Shown: positions 7,706 through 14,454 of the stretch, in pieces
Layout: each line of letters starts with the position of its first letter
How positions within the stretch are numbered: the first letter of the stretch is position 1
Assembly: GCA_021824855.1 (NCBI GenBank)
Contig: JAKAJX010000048.1
Span: 1 to 17,299 of the forward strand
DNA from: Bacteroidota bacterium
Lineage (GTDB): Bacteria > Bacteroidota > Bacteroidia > Chitinophagales > Chitinophagaceae
Length of the DNA: 17,299 bases
Reading direction: 5' to 3'
The notes under the pieces: generated by a model
What the model saw: only the letters and a program-made list of their open reading frames with translations
The model's database searches: none
Told to the model about the DNA's origin: nothing
Program-made: the position numbers and the translations under genes

Positions 7706-7733
7706 CAAAAATAAAAAAGCCTTTGCATAACAA
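7706..7733 (-). promoter_or_regulatory. Candidate murA promoter overlapping a terminator
   Basis: On the minus strand TATTTTTG (7713-7706) matches TAnnTTTG and a TTG lies at 7733-7731, 17 bases upstream. A transcript would start roughly ten bases before the murA ATG at 7687. The match lies in the T-tract of the terminator hairpin, where such a sequence arises easily by chance, so confidence is low. Confidence 0.35.
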
Positions 7734-7740
7734 AGGCTTT
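7706..7740 (-). terminator. Strong rho-independent terminator upstream of murA
   Basis: Read on the minus strand, AAAGCCTTTG (7740-7731), loop TTATG, and CAAAGGCTTT (7725-7716) form a perfect 10-bp stem. It is followed by the T-tract TTTTTTATTTTTG. It would end transcripts coming from the leuB side or from the small ORF at 7780-7869, and separates them from murA. Confidence 0.8.
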
Positions 7741-7779
7741 AACCCTAAAAACACTATGAAAAAGTTATTGTAATAAGTT

Positions 7780-7869
7780 TTATATAATAGCCGATATTAA
7801 GATGATGGTTACAAAAAATATAGAAAGTGTATTAACTATTTTTTGATCGAGGTTGATGCTGTTTTTCAT
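7780..7869 (-). CDS. Possible 29-residue hydrophobic small protein or leader peptide
   Basis: ATG at 7869 opens 29 codons ending in TAA at 7780-7782. The first half is polar (MKNSINLDQKIVN) and the second half is one hydrophobic stretch, IFFVTIILISAII, long enough for a short membrane anchor. It lies 40 bases before a strong terminator, and TTG at 7955-7953 plus TATTTTG at 7936-7930 could be a promoter for it, one base short of the consensus. The arrangement short peptide, hairpin, T-run, gene resembles a transcription attenuator for murA, but the run of Ile, Leu and Val also recalls branched-chain leaders. I do not recognise the sequence. It may be chance, since short AT-rich open frames are common. 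Confidence 0.35.
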   Translation of the reverse strand: MKNSINLDQKIVNTLSIFFVTIILISAII

Positions 7870-8112
7870 GGATTTTATTTTTAGTGATGGTTATTCGCTT
7901 ATTTGATATAATAAGATGGAAAATGATGCCAAAATACTATCTTGCTGAAAATCAATTGAATAGAGATTTGCTGTTTGCTATTTTTTTCCAAAATATGGAT
8001 TAGCAATATGTTTTTTGGACACCACTATTAACGCAGTCCATTTGCTTTAGAAATAAGCAACTAACAACCGCCGCTGTTTTATTGAATATTTACAGCTTTG
8101 CGGGTCAACCAT
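7870..8112 (-). other. Gap with several hairpins, possible structured RNA
   Basis: No convincing protein gene is seen here. Three inverted repeats follow one another. CCGC plus GCTGT (8068-8077) pairs with ACAGC plus GCGG (8092-8103). TTGCTT (8042-8047) pairs with AAGCAA (8055-8060). TGGAC (8016-8020) pairs with GTCCA (8036-8040). Each is short, and in AT-rich DNA some would occur by chance. A possible weak promoter lies at 7930-7955. Together they could be the 5' part of a leader or a small RNA that ends at the terminator at 7706-7740. Confidence 0.25.
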
Positions 8113-8148
8113 GATAAAAAAACCCAATCACTTTATATTATTAACCGG
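8113..8148 (-). terminator. Weak terminator after leuB
   Basis: On the minus strand CCGGTTA (8148-8142) can pair with TGATTGG (8130-8124), seven pairs of which three are G-T, followed by GTTTTTTTATC. It begins ten bases past the leuB stop. The stem is weak, so some read-through to the stronger terminator at 7706-7740 is likely. Confidence 0.45.
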
Positions 8149-8158
8149 AAAAAAATAT

Positions 8159-9229
8159 TTAAATACGCTGCAAAACTTCTTCTCCCATAGCGTTGGTACC
8201 TAATATTTTTGCTGCCGGAGTAGTTGCATCTGCAATATCTTTTGTTCTAAATCCTGCTTTTAAAACAGCATCTACTGCATTAATAATTACATCCGATTCT
8301 TCTTTTAAACCAAAAGATATATCAAGCAACAATGCTGCTGAAAGAATAGAAGCTAAAGGATTGGCAATTCCTTTTCCTGTAATATCATGAGCAGAGCCAT
8401 GTATGGGTTCATAAACGCCTGTTCCATCGCCAATAGAAGCAGAAGCCAACATTCCCATAGATCCTGCAATTTGCGATGCTTCATCGGTTAAAATATCTCC
8501 AAATAAATTGGCTGTAACAATTACATCAAATCTTCGTGGATCTTTAATTAAAAGCATGGCTGTTGCATCTACAAATTGGTGTTCTACTGTTACATCCGGA
8601 TATTCTACTGCAATTGATTGAATTACTTCACGCCACAATCTCGACGTTTCAATAACATTTGCTTTATCAACAGAACATAATTTTTTTCTTCTGGTTCTGG
8701 CAGCATCAAAAGCTTTGCGTGCAATACGTTCAACTTCGTAACGACTATACTCGGCTACGTCGTATGCTGTATCTCCATTATTTTTTCTTCCTTTTTCGCC
8801 AAAATAAATATCGCCGGTTAATTCACGAAAAAATAAAATATCAGCTCCTTTTAATATTTCGGGTTTTATGCTGGATGCACCCAATAATTCATCGAATAAT
8901 TTAATAGGACGAAGATTGGCATACAATCCTAATTCTTTACGCATTCTCAATAAACCTTGTTCCGGGCGAACTTTTGCTGATGGATCATTATCGTATTTTG
9001 GATGCCCAACTGCTCCAAATAATATTGCATCGGAGCGTTTCATTTTTTCTAAAGATTCTTCCGGTAATGGGTTGCCGGTTGCTTCAATAGCAACATGACC
9101 AATCAATGCTTCGTCATAAATAAATTCATGACCAAACTTAGCAGCAATTTTGTCTAATACTTTTTTACCTACAGCGGTAACTTCTTGTCCGATTCCGTCT
9201 CCGGGAACAATTAAAATATTTTTTTTCAT
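8159..9229 (-). CDS. leuB: 3-isopropylmalate dehydrogenase LeuB
   Basis: A 356-residue member of the beta-decarboxylating dehydrogenase family. It has the N-terminal VPGDGIGQEV (8-17), the substrate-binding LRMRKELGLYANLRP (94-108), and FRELTGDIYFGEKGR (134-148) with Tyr142. Lys189 lies in VDKAN, the metal ligands are Asp221, Asp245 and Asp249, and the NAD-binding block is YEPIHGSAHDI (273-283). In leucine synthesis it oxidises and decarboxylates 3-isopropylmalate to 4-methyl-2-oxopentanoate. Because the operon carries a citramalate-type synthase, it probably also, or mainly, converts 3-methylmalate to 2-oxobutanoate for isoleucine. It is the last gene of leuC-leuD-cimA-leuB, 47 bases behind cimA, and is followed by a weak terminator. 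Confidence 0.95.
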   Translation of the reverse strand: MKKNILIVPGDGIGQEVTAVGKKVLDKIAAKFGHEFIYDEALIGHVAIEATGNPLPEESLEKMKRSDAILFGAVGHPKYDNDPSAKVRPEQGLLRMRKELGLYANLRPIKLFDELLGASSIKPEILKGADILFFRELTGDIYFGEKGRKNNGDTAYDVAEYSRYEVERIARKAFDAARTRRKKLCSVDKANVIETSRLWREVIQSIAVEYPDVTVEHQFVDATAMLLIKDPRRFDVIVTANLFGDILTDEASQIAGSMGMLASASIGDGTGVYEPIHGSAHDITGKGIANPLASILSAALLLDISFGLKEESDVIINAVDAVLKAGFRTKDIADATTPAAKILGTNAMGEEVLQRI

Positions 9230-9276
9230 TATAAATTTTACTTTGAACTTTTTAAACTCTTTTAACCTTTTAAACT
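9230..9276. repeat. Degenerate AT-rich repeat between cimA and leuB
   Basis: The 47-base spacer consists largely of imperfect copies of a unit like ACTCTTTTAA with a period of 8 to 10 bases (about 9247-9278). No hairpin was noticed. It may be slippage-derived spacer DNA. Confidence 0.4.
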
Positions 9277-10800
9277 TTACATCAAATTCAACATCTTTTG
9301 CGTTGCTTTAATGGCAGCAACAGTTTGATCGCTATCTAATCCGCGTGTTTTAAATTCTCTTCCGTTAAAATCCCAAGTAATAATGGTTTCGCATAATGCA
9401 TCCGATTTTCCGCCAGGCGGAATGCGTACTGCATAATCGGTTAATATAGGTAAGCTGAGTTTTTTCTTTTTATAAATAGCTTTTAGTGCATTCATAAATG
9501 CATCGTACTGCCCATCGCCTTGCGAGTGTTCTTCAAAAATTTCTCCATTAATATTAATTTTTAATGTAACCGATGGTCGTAAATTTTTTGAATGGGTAAG
9601 TACATAATTCTCTATCTGCACTTTTTCATCAATGGCATTACTATCTAATACATCAGAAATAATATAAGGCAAATCGGATTGAGTAACAACTTCTTTTCTA
9701 TCCCCCAATTCAATAATACGTTGTGTTACTTTTTTTAAGTCGGCATCGGCTAATTGAATACCTAATTGCTGTAAATTATTTTCTATATTGGCTTTGCCGC
9801 TTGTTTTACCCAATGCATATTTTCTTTGCCGGCCAAAACGTTCGGGCATTAAATCATTAAAATATAAATTATTTTTTTTGTCTCCATCAGCATGTATGCC
9901 GGCAGTTTGTGTAAAAACATTTTCGCCAACAACGGGTTTGTTTACCGAAATTCTGAAACCCGAAAAAGTTTCAACCAACTTACTTACCGAGTACAAAGAT
10001 TTTTCAACAACCGAAGTTTTTACATCTTTTACATAATCGTTTAAAACGGCTATAGCACTTGCTAAAGGTGCATTTCCGGCACGTTCGCCCATTCCATTAA
10101 CGGTTAAATGAATTCCTTTAATGCCTGCTTTTACTGCTTCTAACACATTAGCAATACTTAAATCGTAATCGTTATGAGCATGAAAATCGAAATGTAAAGC
10201 GGGGTAACGTTGTACAATTGATGTAATATATTCTTTTGTTTCAGATGGAATTAAAACACCTAACGTATCGGGTAATAAAATTCTTTTTATTGGTTGTGTA
10301 GCTAAAAAATCTAAATATTGAAAAACATATTGCGGAGAGTTACGCATTCCGTTACTCCAATCTTCCAAATATACATTACACTGAATATTGTTTTTTTGTG
10401 CTAATGCAATTACATTACCAACTTCTTCAAAATGTTGTTCCGGCGTTTTTTTTAATTGATGCGTTAAATGATTAATAGAACCCTTAGTTAATAAATTCAT
10501 TACCGTAGCTCCGGCTTGTATCATCCAATCTACAGAGGTAGTGCCATCTACAAAAGTTAATACTTCAATCTTATCAATAAATCCATTTTTCGAAGCCCAT
10601 TCGGTAATTTTTTTCACCGCTTTAAATTCGCCTTCCGATACGCGAGCCGATGCAATTTCAATTCTATCAACTTTTACTTCGGTTAATAATAATTGAGCAA
10701 TGGTTAATTTTTCGGAAGAAGAAAAAGATACACCGCTGGTTTGTTCACCATCACGAAGCGTTGTATCCATTATTTCTATATGGCGTTTTTGTTGAGTCAT
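9277..10800 (-). CDS. cimA: (R)-citramalate synthase (LeuA-family, isopropylmalate synthase-like)
   Basis: A 507-residue LeuA-family condensing enzyme: TIM barrel with DTTLRDGEQ (12-20), HAHNDYD (207-213), GERAGN (238-243), the linker block QTAGIHADGD (298-307), and a C-terminal regulatory domain with RIPPGGKSDA (459-468). By my recollection of Leptospira interrogans citramalate synthase, the numbering coincides over the barrel. Arg16, Asp17, Glu146, His207, His209 and Asn243 are present, and so are Leu81, Leu104 and Tyr144, which shape its pocket for pyruvate rather than 2-oxoisovalerate. I therefore favour condensation of pyruvate with acetyl-CoA to citramalate, the threonine-independent route to isoleucine, with feedback control through the C-terminal domain. 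Automated annotation may call it 2-isopropylmalate synthase (leuA). It sits between leuD and leuB, whose products act on the next intermediates. Confidence 0.8.
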   Translation of the reverse strand: MTQQKRHIEIMDTTLRDGEQTSGVSFSSSEKLTIAQLLLTEVKVDRIEIASARVSEGEFKAVKKITEWASKNGFIDKIEVLTFVDGTTSVDWMIQAGATVMNLLTKGSINHLTHQLKKTPEQHFEEVGNVIALAQKNNIQCNVYLEDWSNGMRNSPQYVFQYLDFLATQPIKRILLPDTLGVLIPSETKEYITSIVQRYPALHFDFHAHNDYDLSIANVLEAVKAGIKGIHLTVNGMGERAGNAPLASAIAVLNDYVKDVKTSVVEKSLYSVSKLVETFSGFRISVNKPVVGENVFTQTAGIHADGDKKNNLYFNDLMPERFGRQRKYALGKTSGKANIENNLQQLGIQLADADLKKVTQRIIELGDRKEVVTQSDLPYIISDVLDSNAIDEKVQIENYVLTHSKNLRPSVTLKININGEIFEEHSQGDGQYDAFMNALKAIYKKKKLSLPILTDYAVRIPPGGKSDALCETIITWDFNGREFKTRGLDSDQTVAAIKATQKMLNLM

Positions 10801-10831
10801 TATTAATATTTAATCGAAATTTTCATTACGC

Positions 10832-11428
10832 TTAATATGCTGTGGTAGCAACAAAACTTTTTATCTCTTCTTTCATCGATTGCAAATAGTCAATATCATC
10901 AAATCCATTTATCATATTATGTTTCTTGTACCCATTAATTACAAAAGATTCTTTTTCGCCGGTAGCAATTATAGAAACGGTTTGTTCTACTAAATTCACT
11001 TCAAATTCGGCTGTAGCATTGGCTTCAATTGATTTAAATATTTTATCTAAAAATTCGGCACTTACCGTTACAGGAAGTATGCCAATATTTAAAGCATTAT
11101 TTTTAAAAATATCGGCAAAAAAACTCGATATTACACATCTAAAACCATAATCGTAAATGGCCCATGCCGCATGCTCGCGACTGCTTCCGCTGCCAAAATT
11201 TTTTCCGCCTACTAATATTTTTCCGGAATAAATTGAGTTATTAAGAACGAAATCTGTTTTAGGTGTATTATCGGCATTATACCTCCAATCTCTAAATAAA
11301 TTATCGCCAAAACCTTCTCGCTTAGTTGCCTTTAAAAACCGTGCAGGAATAATTTGATCGGTATCAACATTTTCTATTGGTAAAGGAACTGCTGTACTTT
11401 TTAATATGGTGAATGTATCGTAAGCCAT
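10832..11428 (-). CDS. leuD: 3-isopropylmalate dehydratase small subunit LeuD
   Basis: A 198-residue swivelling-domain subunit of the aconitase superfamily, normal length. It has NVDTDQIIPARFLK (20-33) near the start, the conserved GSGSSREHAAWA (79-90), and ADIFKNNALNIGILPV in the middle, all typical of LeuD. With LeuC it isomerises 2-isopropylmalate to 3-isopropylmalate through a dehydrated intermediate, and the same enzyme type handles citramalate via citraconate. It follows leuC after 62 bases and precedes cimA by 31 bases. The leuC-leuD spacer holds a heptamer repeat. No unusual residue was noted. Confidence 0.95.
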   Translation of the reverse strand: MAYDTFTILKSTAVPLPIENVDTDQIIPARFLKATKREGFGDNLFRDWRYNADNTPKTDFVLNNSIYSGKILVGGKNFGSGSSREHAAWAIYDYGFRCVISSFFADIFKNNALNIGILPVTVSAEFLDKIFKSIEANATAEFEVNLVEQTVSIIATGEKESFVINGYKKHNMINGFDDIDYLQSMKEEIKSFVATTAY

Positions 11429-11430
11429 GA

Positions 11431-11465
11431 TATGAGTTATAAGTTTTAAGTTATGAGTTATAAGT
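11431..11465. repeat. Five tandem heptamers in the leuC-leuD spacer
   Basis: Five head-to-tail 7-base units fill 35 bases: TATGAGT, TATAAGT, TTTAAGT, TATGAGT, TATAAGT, consensus TWTRAGT on the plus strand. Units 1-2 and 4-5 are identical, giving a perfect 15-base direct repeat at 11431-11445 and 11452-11466. The array ends two bases before the leuD start codon on the minus strand, so copy number would set the distance to the leuC stop. Confidence 0.8.
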
Positions 11466-11490
11466 TGTCTACATCTATTCTCTCTGCCTG

Positions 11491-12894
11491 TTACAACAAA
11501 TCTCTCGGATCGGTTATAACGCCTGTAACTGCTGCTGCTGCTGCAACTAACGGACTTGCCAACAATGTTCTTGCACCTGGTCCCTGACGCCCTTCAAAAT
11601 TTCTGTTACTGGTACTTACTGCATATTTACCTGCAGGAATTTTATCATCATTCATTGCCAAACAAGCAGAACATCCAGGCTGACGCAATGAAAAACCCGC
11701 TTCTGTTAATATATCTAAAATCCCTTCTTCTTTAATTTGTGCTTCAACAATATGCGAGCCCGGAACTAACCAAGCGGTAATATTATCTGCTTTTTTACGG
11801 CCTTTTACAATTGTTGCAAATGCTCTAAAATCTTCAATTCTTCCATTGGTACAACTTCCTAAAAAAACATAATCTACTTGCTTACCAATTAATTTTTCAT
11901 TCTCGGCAAAGCCCATATAAGCCAACGATTTTTTATAAGAAGCTTCGCCATCTTTTACCGCATTGGCTAAAGGAATATTTTTAGAAATACCGGTACCTAA
12001 TCCGGGATTAGTGCCATAAGTAATTTGCGGTTCAATTTCATTGGCATGAAAACTTAATTCTGCATCAAATACAGCACCGGCATCGGTTTTAAGCGTTTGC
12101 CAATAAGCCAATGATTGATTCCAAGCTTCCTCTTTCGGAGATTTTTCTCTTCCTTTTAAATAATTATACGTTGTTTCATCGGGAGCAATCATTCCGCCAC
12201 GAGCCCCCATTTCAATAGATAAATTGCAAACGGTCATTCTTCCTTCCATACTCATGTTTTCAAAAACTTCGCCTGCAAATTCAATAAAATAACCGGTGGC
12301 ACCGCTGGCAGAAATTTGAGAAAGAATAAATAACGGAACATCTTTTGGCACCACACCTTTCCCTAATTTTCCGTTGATGGTAATACGCATTTTTTTAGGT
12401 TTGGGCTGCATAATACATTGAGAAGATAAAACCATTTCTACTTCTGAAGTACCAATACCAAATGCAATAGCACCAAATGCACCGTGAGTAGAGGTATGAG
12501 AATCTCCGCAAACAATAGTCATGCCCGGAAGTGTAATTCCATTTTCGGGGCCTACCACATGCACTATCCCATTTTTAGGATTATTTAATCCCCAATGAGA
12601 AATACCATATTTAGCTGTATTTTCTTCTAAGGCTTTTAATTGATTGGCAGAAAGTGGATCTTCTACCGGTAAGTGTTGATTAAGCGTGGGAGTATTGTGA
12701 TCGGCTGTTGCAAAAGTTCTTTCCGGAAACATTACAGAAATTCCTCTCGTTTGTAATCCAAGAAATGCAACCGGACTGGTTACTTCATGAATAAAATGGC
12801 GGTCGATGAATAAAACATCGGGACCATCTTCAATTTTGCGTACCACATGTGCATCCCACACTTTATCGAATAAGGTTGTTGGTATATGGCTCAT
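11491..12894 (-). CDS. leuC: 3-isopropylmalate dehydratase large subunit LeuC
   Basis: A 467-residue aconitase-family protein of normal LeuC length. The [4Fe-4S] ligands are Cys348 in FLGSCTNGRIEDFR and Cys408 and Cys411 in GCSACLAMN. Other blocks are DRHFIHEVTSPVAF (31-44), GDSHTSTHGAFGAIAFGIGT (130-149), and SNRNFEGRQGPGARTLLASP near the end. With LeuD it forms the cytoplasmic isomerase for 2-isopropylmalate and, given the synthase in the operon, probably for citramalate too. It is the first gene of the operon. The 214 bases upstream (12895-13108) show no clear TAnnTTTG promoter, T-box or branched-chain leader peptide, so its control is not visible. The iron-sulfur cluster makes it sensitive to oxygen stress, as in the family generally. 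Confidence 0.96.
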   Translation of the reverse strand: MSHIPTTLFDKVWDAHVVRKIEDGPDVLFIDRHFIHEVTSPVAFLGLQTRGISVMFPERTFATADHNTPTLNQHLPVEDPLSANQLKALEENTAKYGISHWGLNNPKNGIVHVVGPENGITLPGMTIVCGDSHTSTHGAFGAIAFGIGTSEVEMVLSSQCIMQPKPKKMRITINGKLGKGVVPKDVPLFILSQISASGATGYFIEFAGEVFENMSMEGRMTVCNLSIEMGARGGMIAPDETTYNYLKGREKSPKEEAWNQSLAYWQTLKTDAGAVFDAELSFHANEIEPQITYGTNPGLGTGISKNIPLANAVKDGEASYKKSLAYMGFAENEKLIGKQVDYVFLGSCTNGRIEDFRAFATIVKGRKKADNITAWLVPGSHIVEAQIKEEGILDILTEAGFSLRQPGCSACLAMNDDKIPAGKYAVSTSNRNFEGRQGPGARTLLASPLVAAAAAVTGVITDPRDLL

Positions 12895-13108
12895 TATTAT
12901 TAATTAGATTTTTAAATAAATTTTTGATTGAAATTTAATACAGAGCTGCAAAAGTCGAAAAATATCTGCGAAATCGAGTACTTTTCTGAATTTTTATTTG
13001 AGAAATCCCCGTTAAATTAAAAAATCACATCTAAATATTGCATTGTTTCATTGGGTGAATGTTACAGAAAAAATGATTGCTTTAAGCTGATGTTTACTTT
13101 AAAAAACA

Positions 13109-14416
13109 TTAATGTACAATCATATTATTTCCCATATTTTCCAATGCTATTCCTTTGGTTTCGGGCATCAGCTTCCAAACATATAGTAATTGTAAAACCA
13201 TCATTATTGTAAAAAAACCAAAAATATAAGCTCCGCCAAAACTATTGGCAAAAAAAGTAAATGTTTGAGAAATTAATGCAGCAAAAAACCAATGGGTTAA
13301 AGCTCCAAAAGACATTCCTGCGGCTCTTACAGAATTTGGAAATATTTCAGAAATAAATACCCAAATAACCGATCCTTGACCAATAGCATGAGCCGCAATA
13401 AATAAAAATACAAACCATGTAATTCCGCCATTAATATATCCTGCAAATGCTAACGACATTAATGAAAGTGAAATGATATATCCTACAGAACCAATAAAAA
13501 GTAATGTTCTTCGGCCACTGCGATCTATTAAATACCAACCTAAAATAGTAAATAAAAAGTTGATAATTCCAATACCGGCACTGGATAAAAACGCTGCACT
13601 TTTGGCCATTCCGGCCATTTCAAAAACACGGGGTGCAAAATAAATGATGGCATTAATGCCCGATAACTGATTAAAAAATGCCAACAGAAAAGCAAGTAGT
13701 AATGGCTTAAAAAATTTACGCGTAAATAAAAATTCTTTTTGGGTCTGATGCGAGTGTTGAATTTCGTTAATTAACTCATTTGCATTCGCTCCACTTTTTT
13801 CAAAAATTTTTCGAGCTTCGCCTTCATTATTTTTATAAAGTAGTAACCACCGTGGACTTTCGGGTGTAAAAAACATCATCCCCGAAAATAATAAAGCCGG
13901 AATGGCAATTAATCCCAACATATATCGCCAATCATTCTCTCCGCCAAAGCCTTGTAATAAATAATTAAAAAAATAAGCCAATAAAATTCCACATACCACA
14001 TTCAATTGAAAGGCAATACCCATTTTACCTCTATGCTGTGGTGGTGCAATTTCCGAAATATATACGGGTGCCACAACCGAAGAAGCACCAATACTTAATC
14101 CGCCTAAAAAACGAAAAGCCATAAATACATACACATTTTGTGCCATAGCACTGCCAATTGCCGAAATAAAAAATATACCACCAATTGCAATTAAGGTTTT
14201 TTTGCGGCCAAATTTATTAGCCGGAATACTGCCTGTTCCTGCTCCAACAATAGTCCCGTACAATGCCATAGCAATGGCAGTACCATGTAATAAATCGCTT
14301 AATTGCCATAAATGCTGAATATGCTGTTCGGCACCGGAAATGTTTGCTACGTCCATGCCAAATAGCAATCCGCCTAAAGCAACCGTAATAGACCAAAAGA
14401 TTAAATTTTTATTCAT
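13109..14416 (-). CDS. Sugar:proton symporter of the MFS sugar porter family
   Basis: A 435-residue inner-membrane protein with about twelve membrane helices and all sugar-porter signatures: GGLLFGMDVANISGA (15-29), NKFGRKKTL, RFLGGLSIGASSVVAPVYIS followed by EIAPPQHRGKMG, PESPRWLL before the central loop, QLSGINAIIYFAP in helix 7, DRSGRRTLL, SEIFPNSVRAAG and the closing PETKG. Relatives include XylE, GalP and bacterial glucose transporters. The substrate is probably glucose or another monosaccharide. It starts 38 bases behind a secreted alpha-glucosidase gene on the same strand, so glucose released by that enzyme is the most likely cargo. The exact sugar is inference. Confidence 0.92.
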   Translation of the reverse strand: MNKNLIFWSITVALGGLLFGMDVANISGAEQHIQHLWQLSDLLHGTAIAMALYGTIVGAGTGSIPANKFGRKKTLIAIGGIFFISAIGSAMAQNVYVFMAFRFLGGLSIGASSVVAPVYISEIAPPQHRGKMGIAFQLNVVCGILLAYFFNYLLQGFGGENDWRYMLGLIAIPALLFSGMMFFTPESPRWLLLYKNNEGEARKIFEKSGANANELINEIQHSHQTQKEFLFTRKFFKPLLLAFLLAFFNQLSGINAIIYFAPRVFEMAGMAKSAAFLSSAGIGIINFLFTILGWYLIDRSGRRTLLFIGSVGYIISLSLMSLAFAGYINGGITWFVFLFIAAHAIGQGSVIWVFISEIFPNSVRAAGMSFGALTHWFFAALISQTFTFFANSFGGAYIFGFFTIMMVLQLLYVWKLMPETKGIALENMGNNMIVH

Positions 14417-14454
14417 ATTTTTTCGTTAGAAGATGAGATATTTTGAAGCTTCAA

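Noticed and set aside
12895..13108. Branched-chain leader peptide, T-box or promoter upstream of leuC
   Set aside because: Only 8 and 15 codon frames without clusters of Ile, Leu or Val were found, no stable anti-terminator pair was seen, and no match to TAnnTTTG with a spaced TTG was found.
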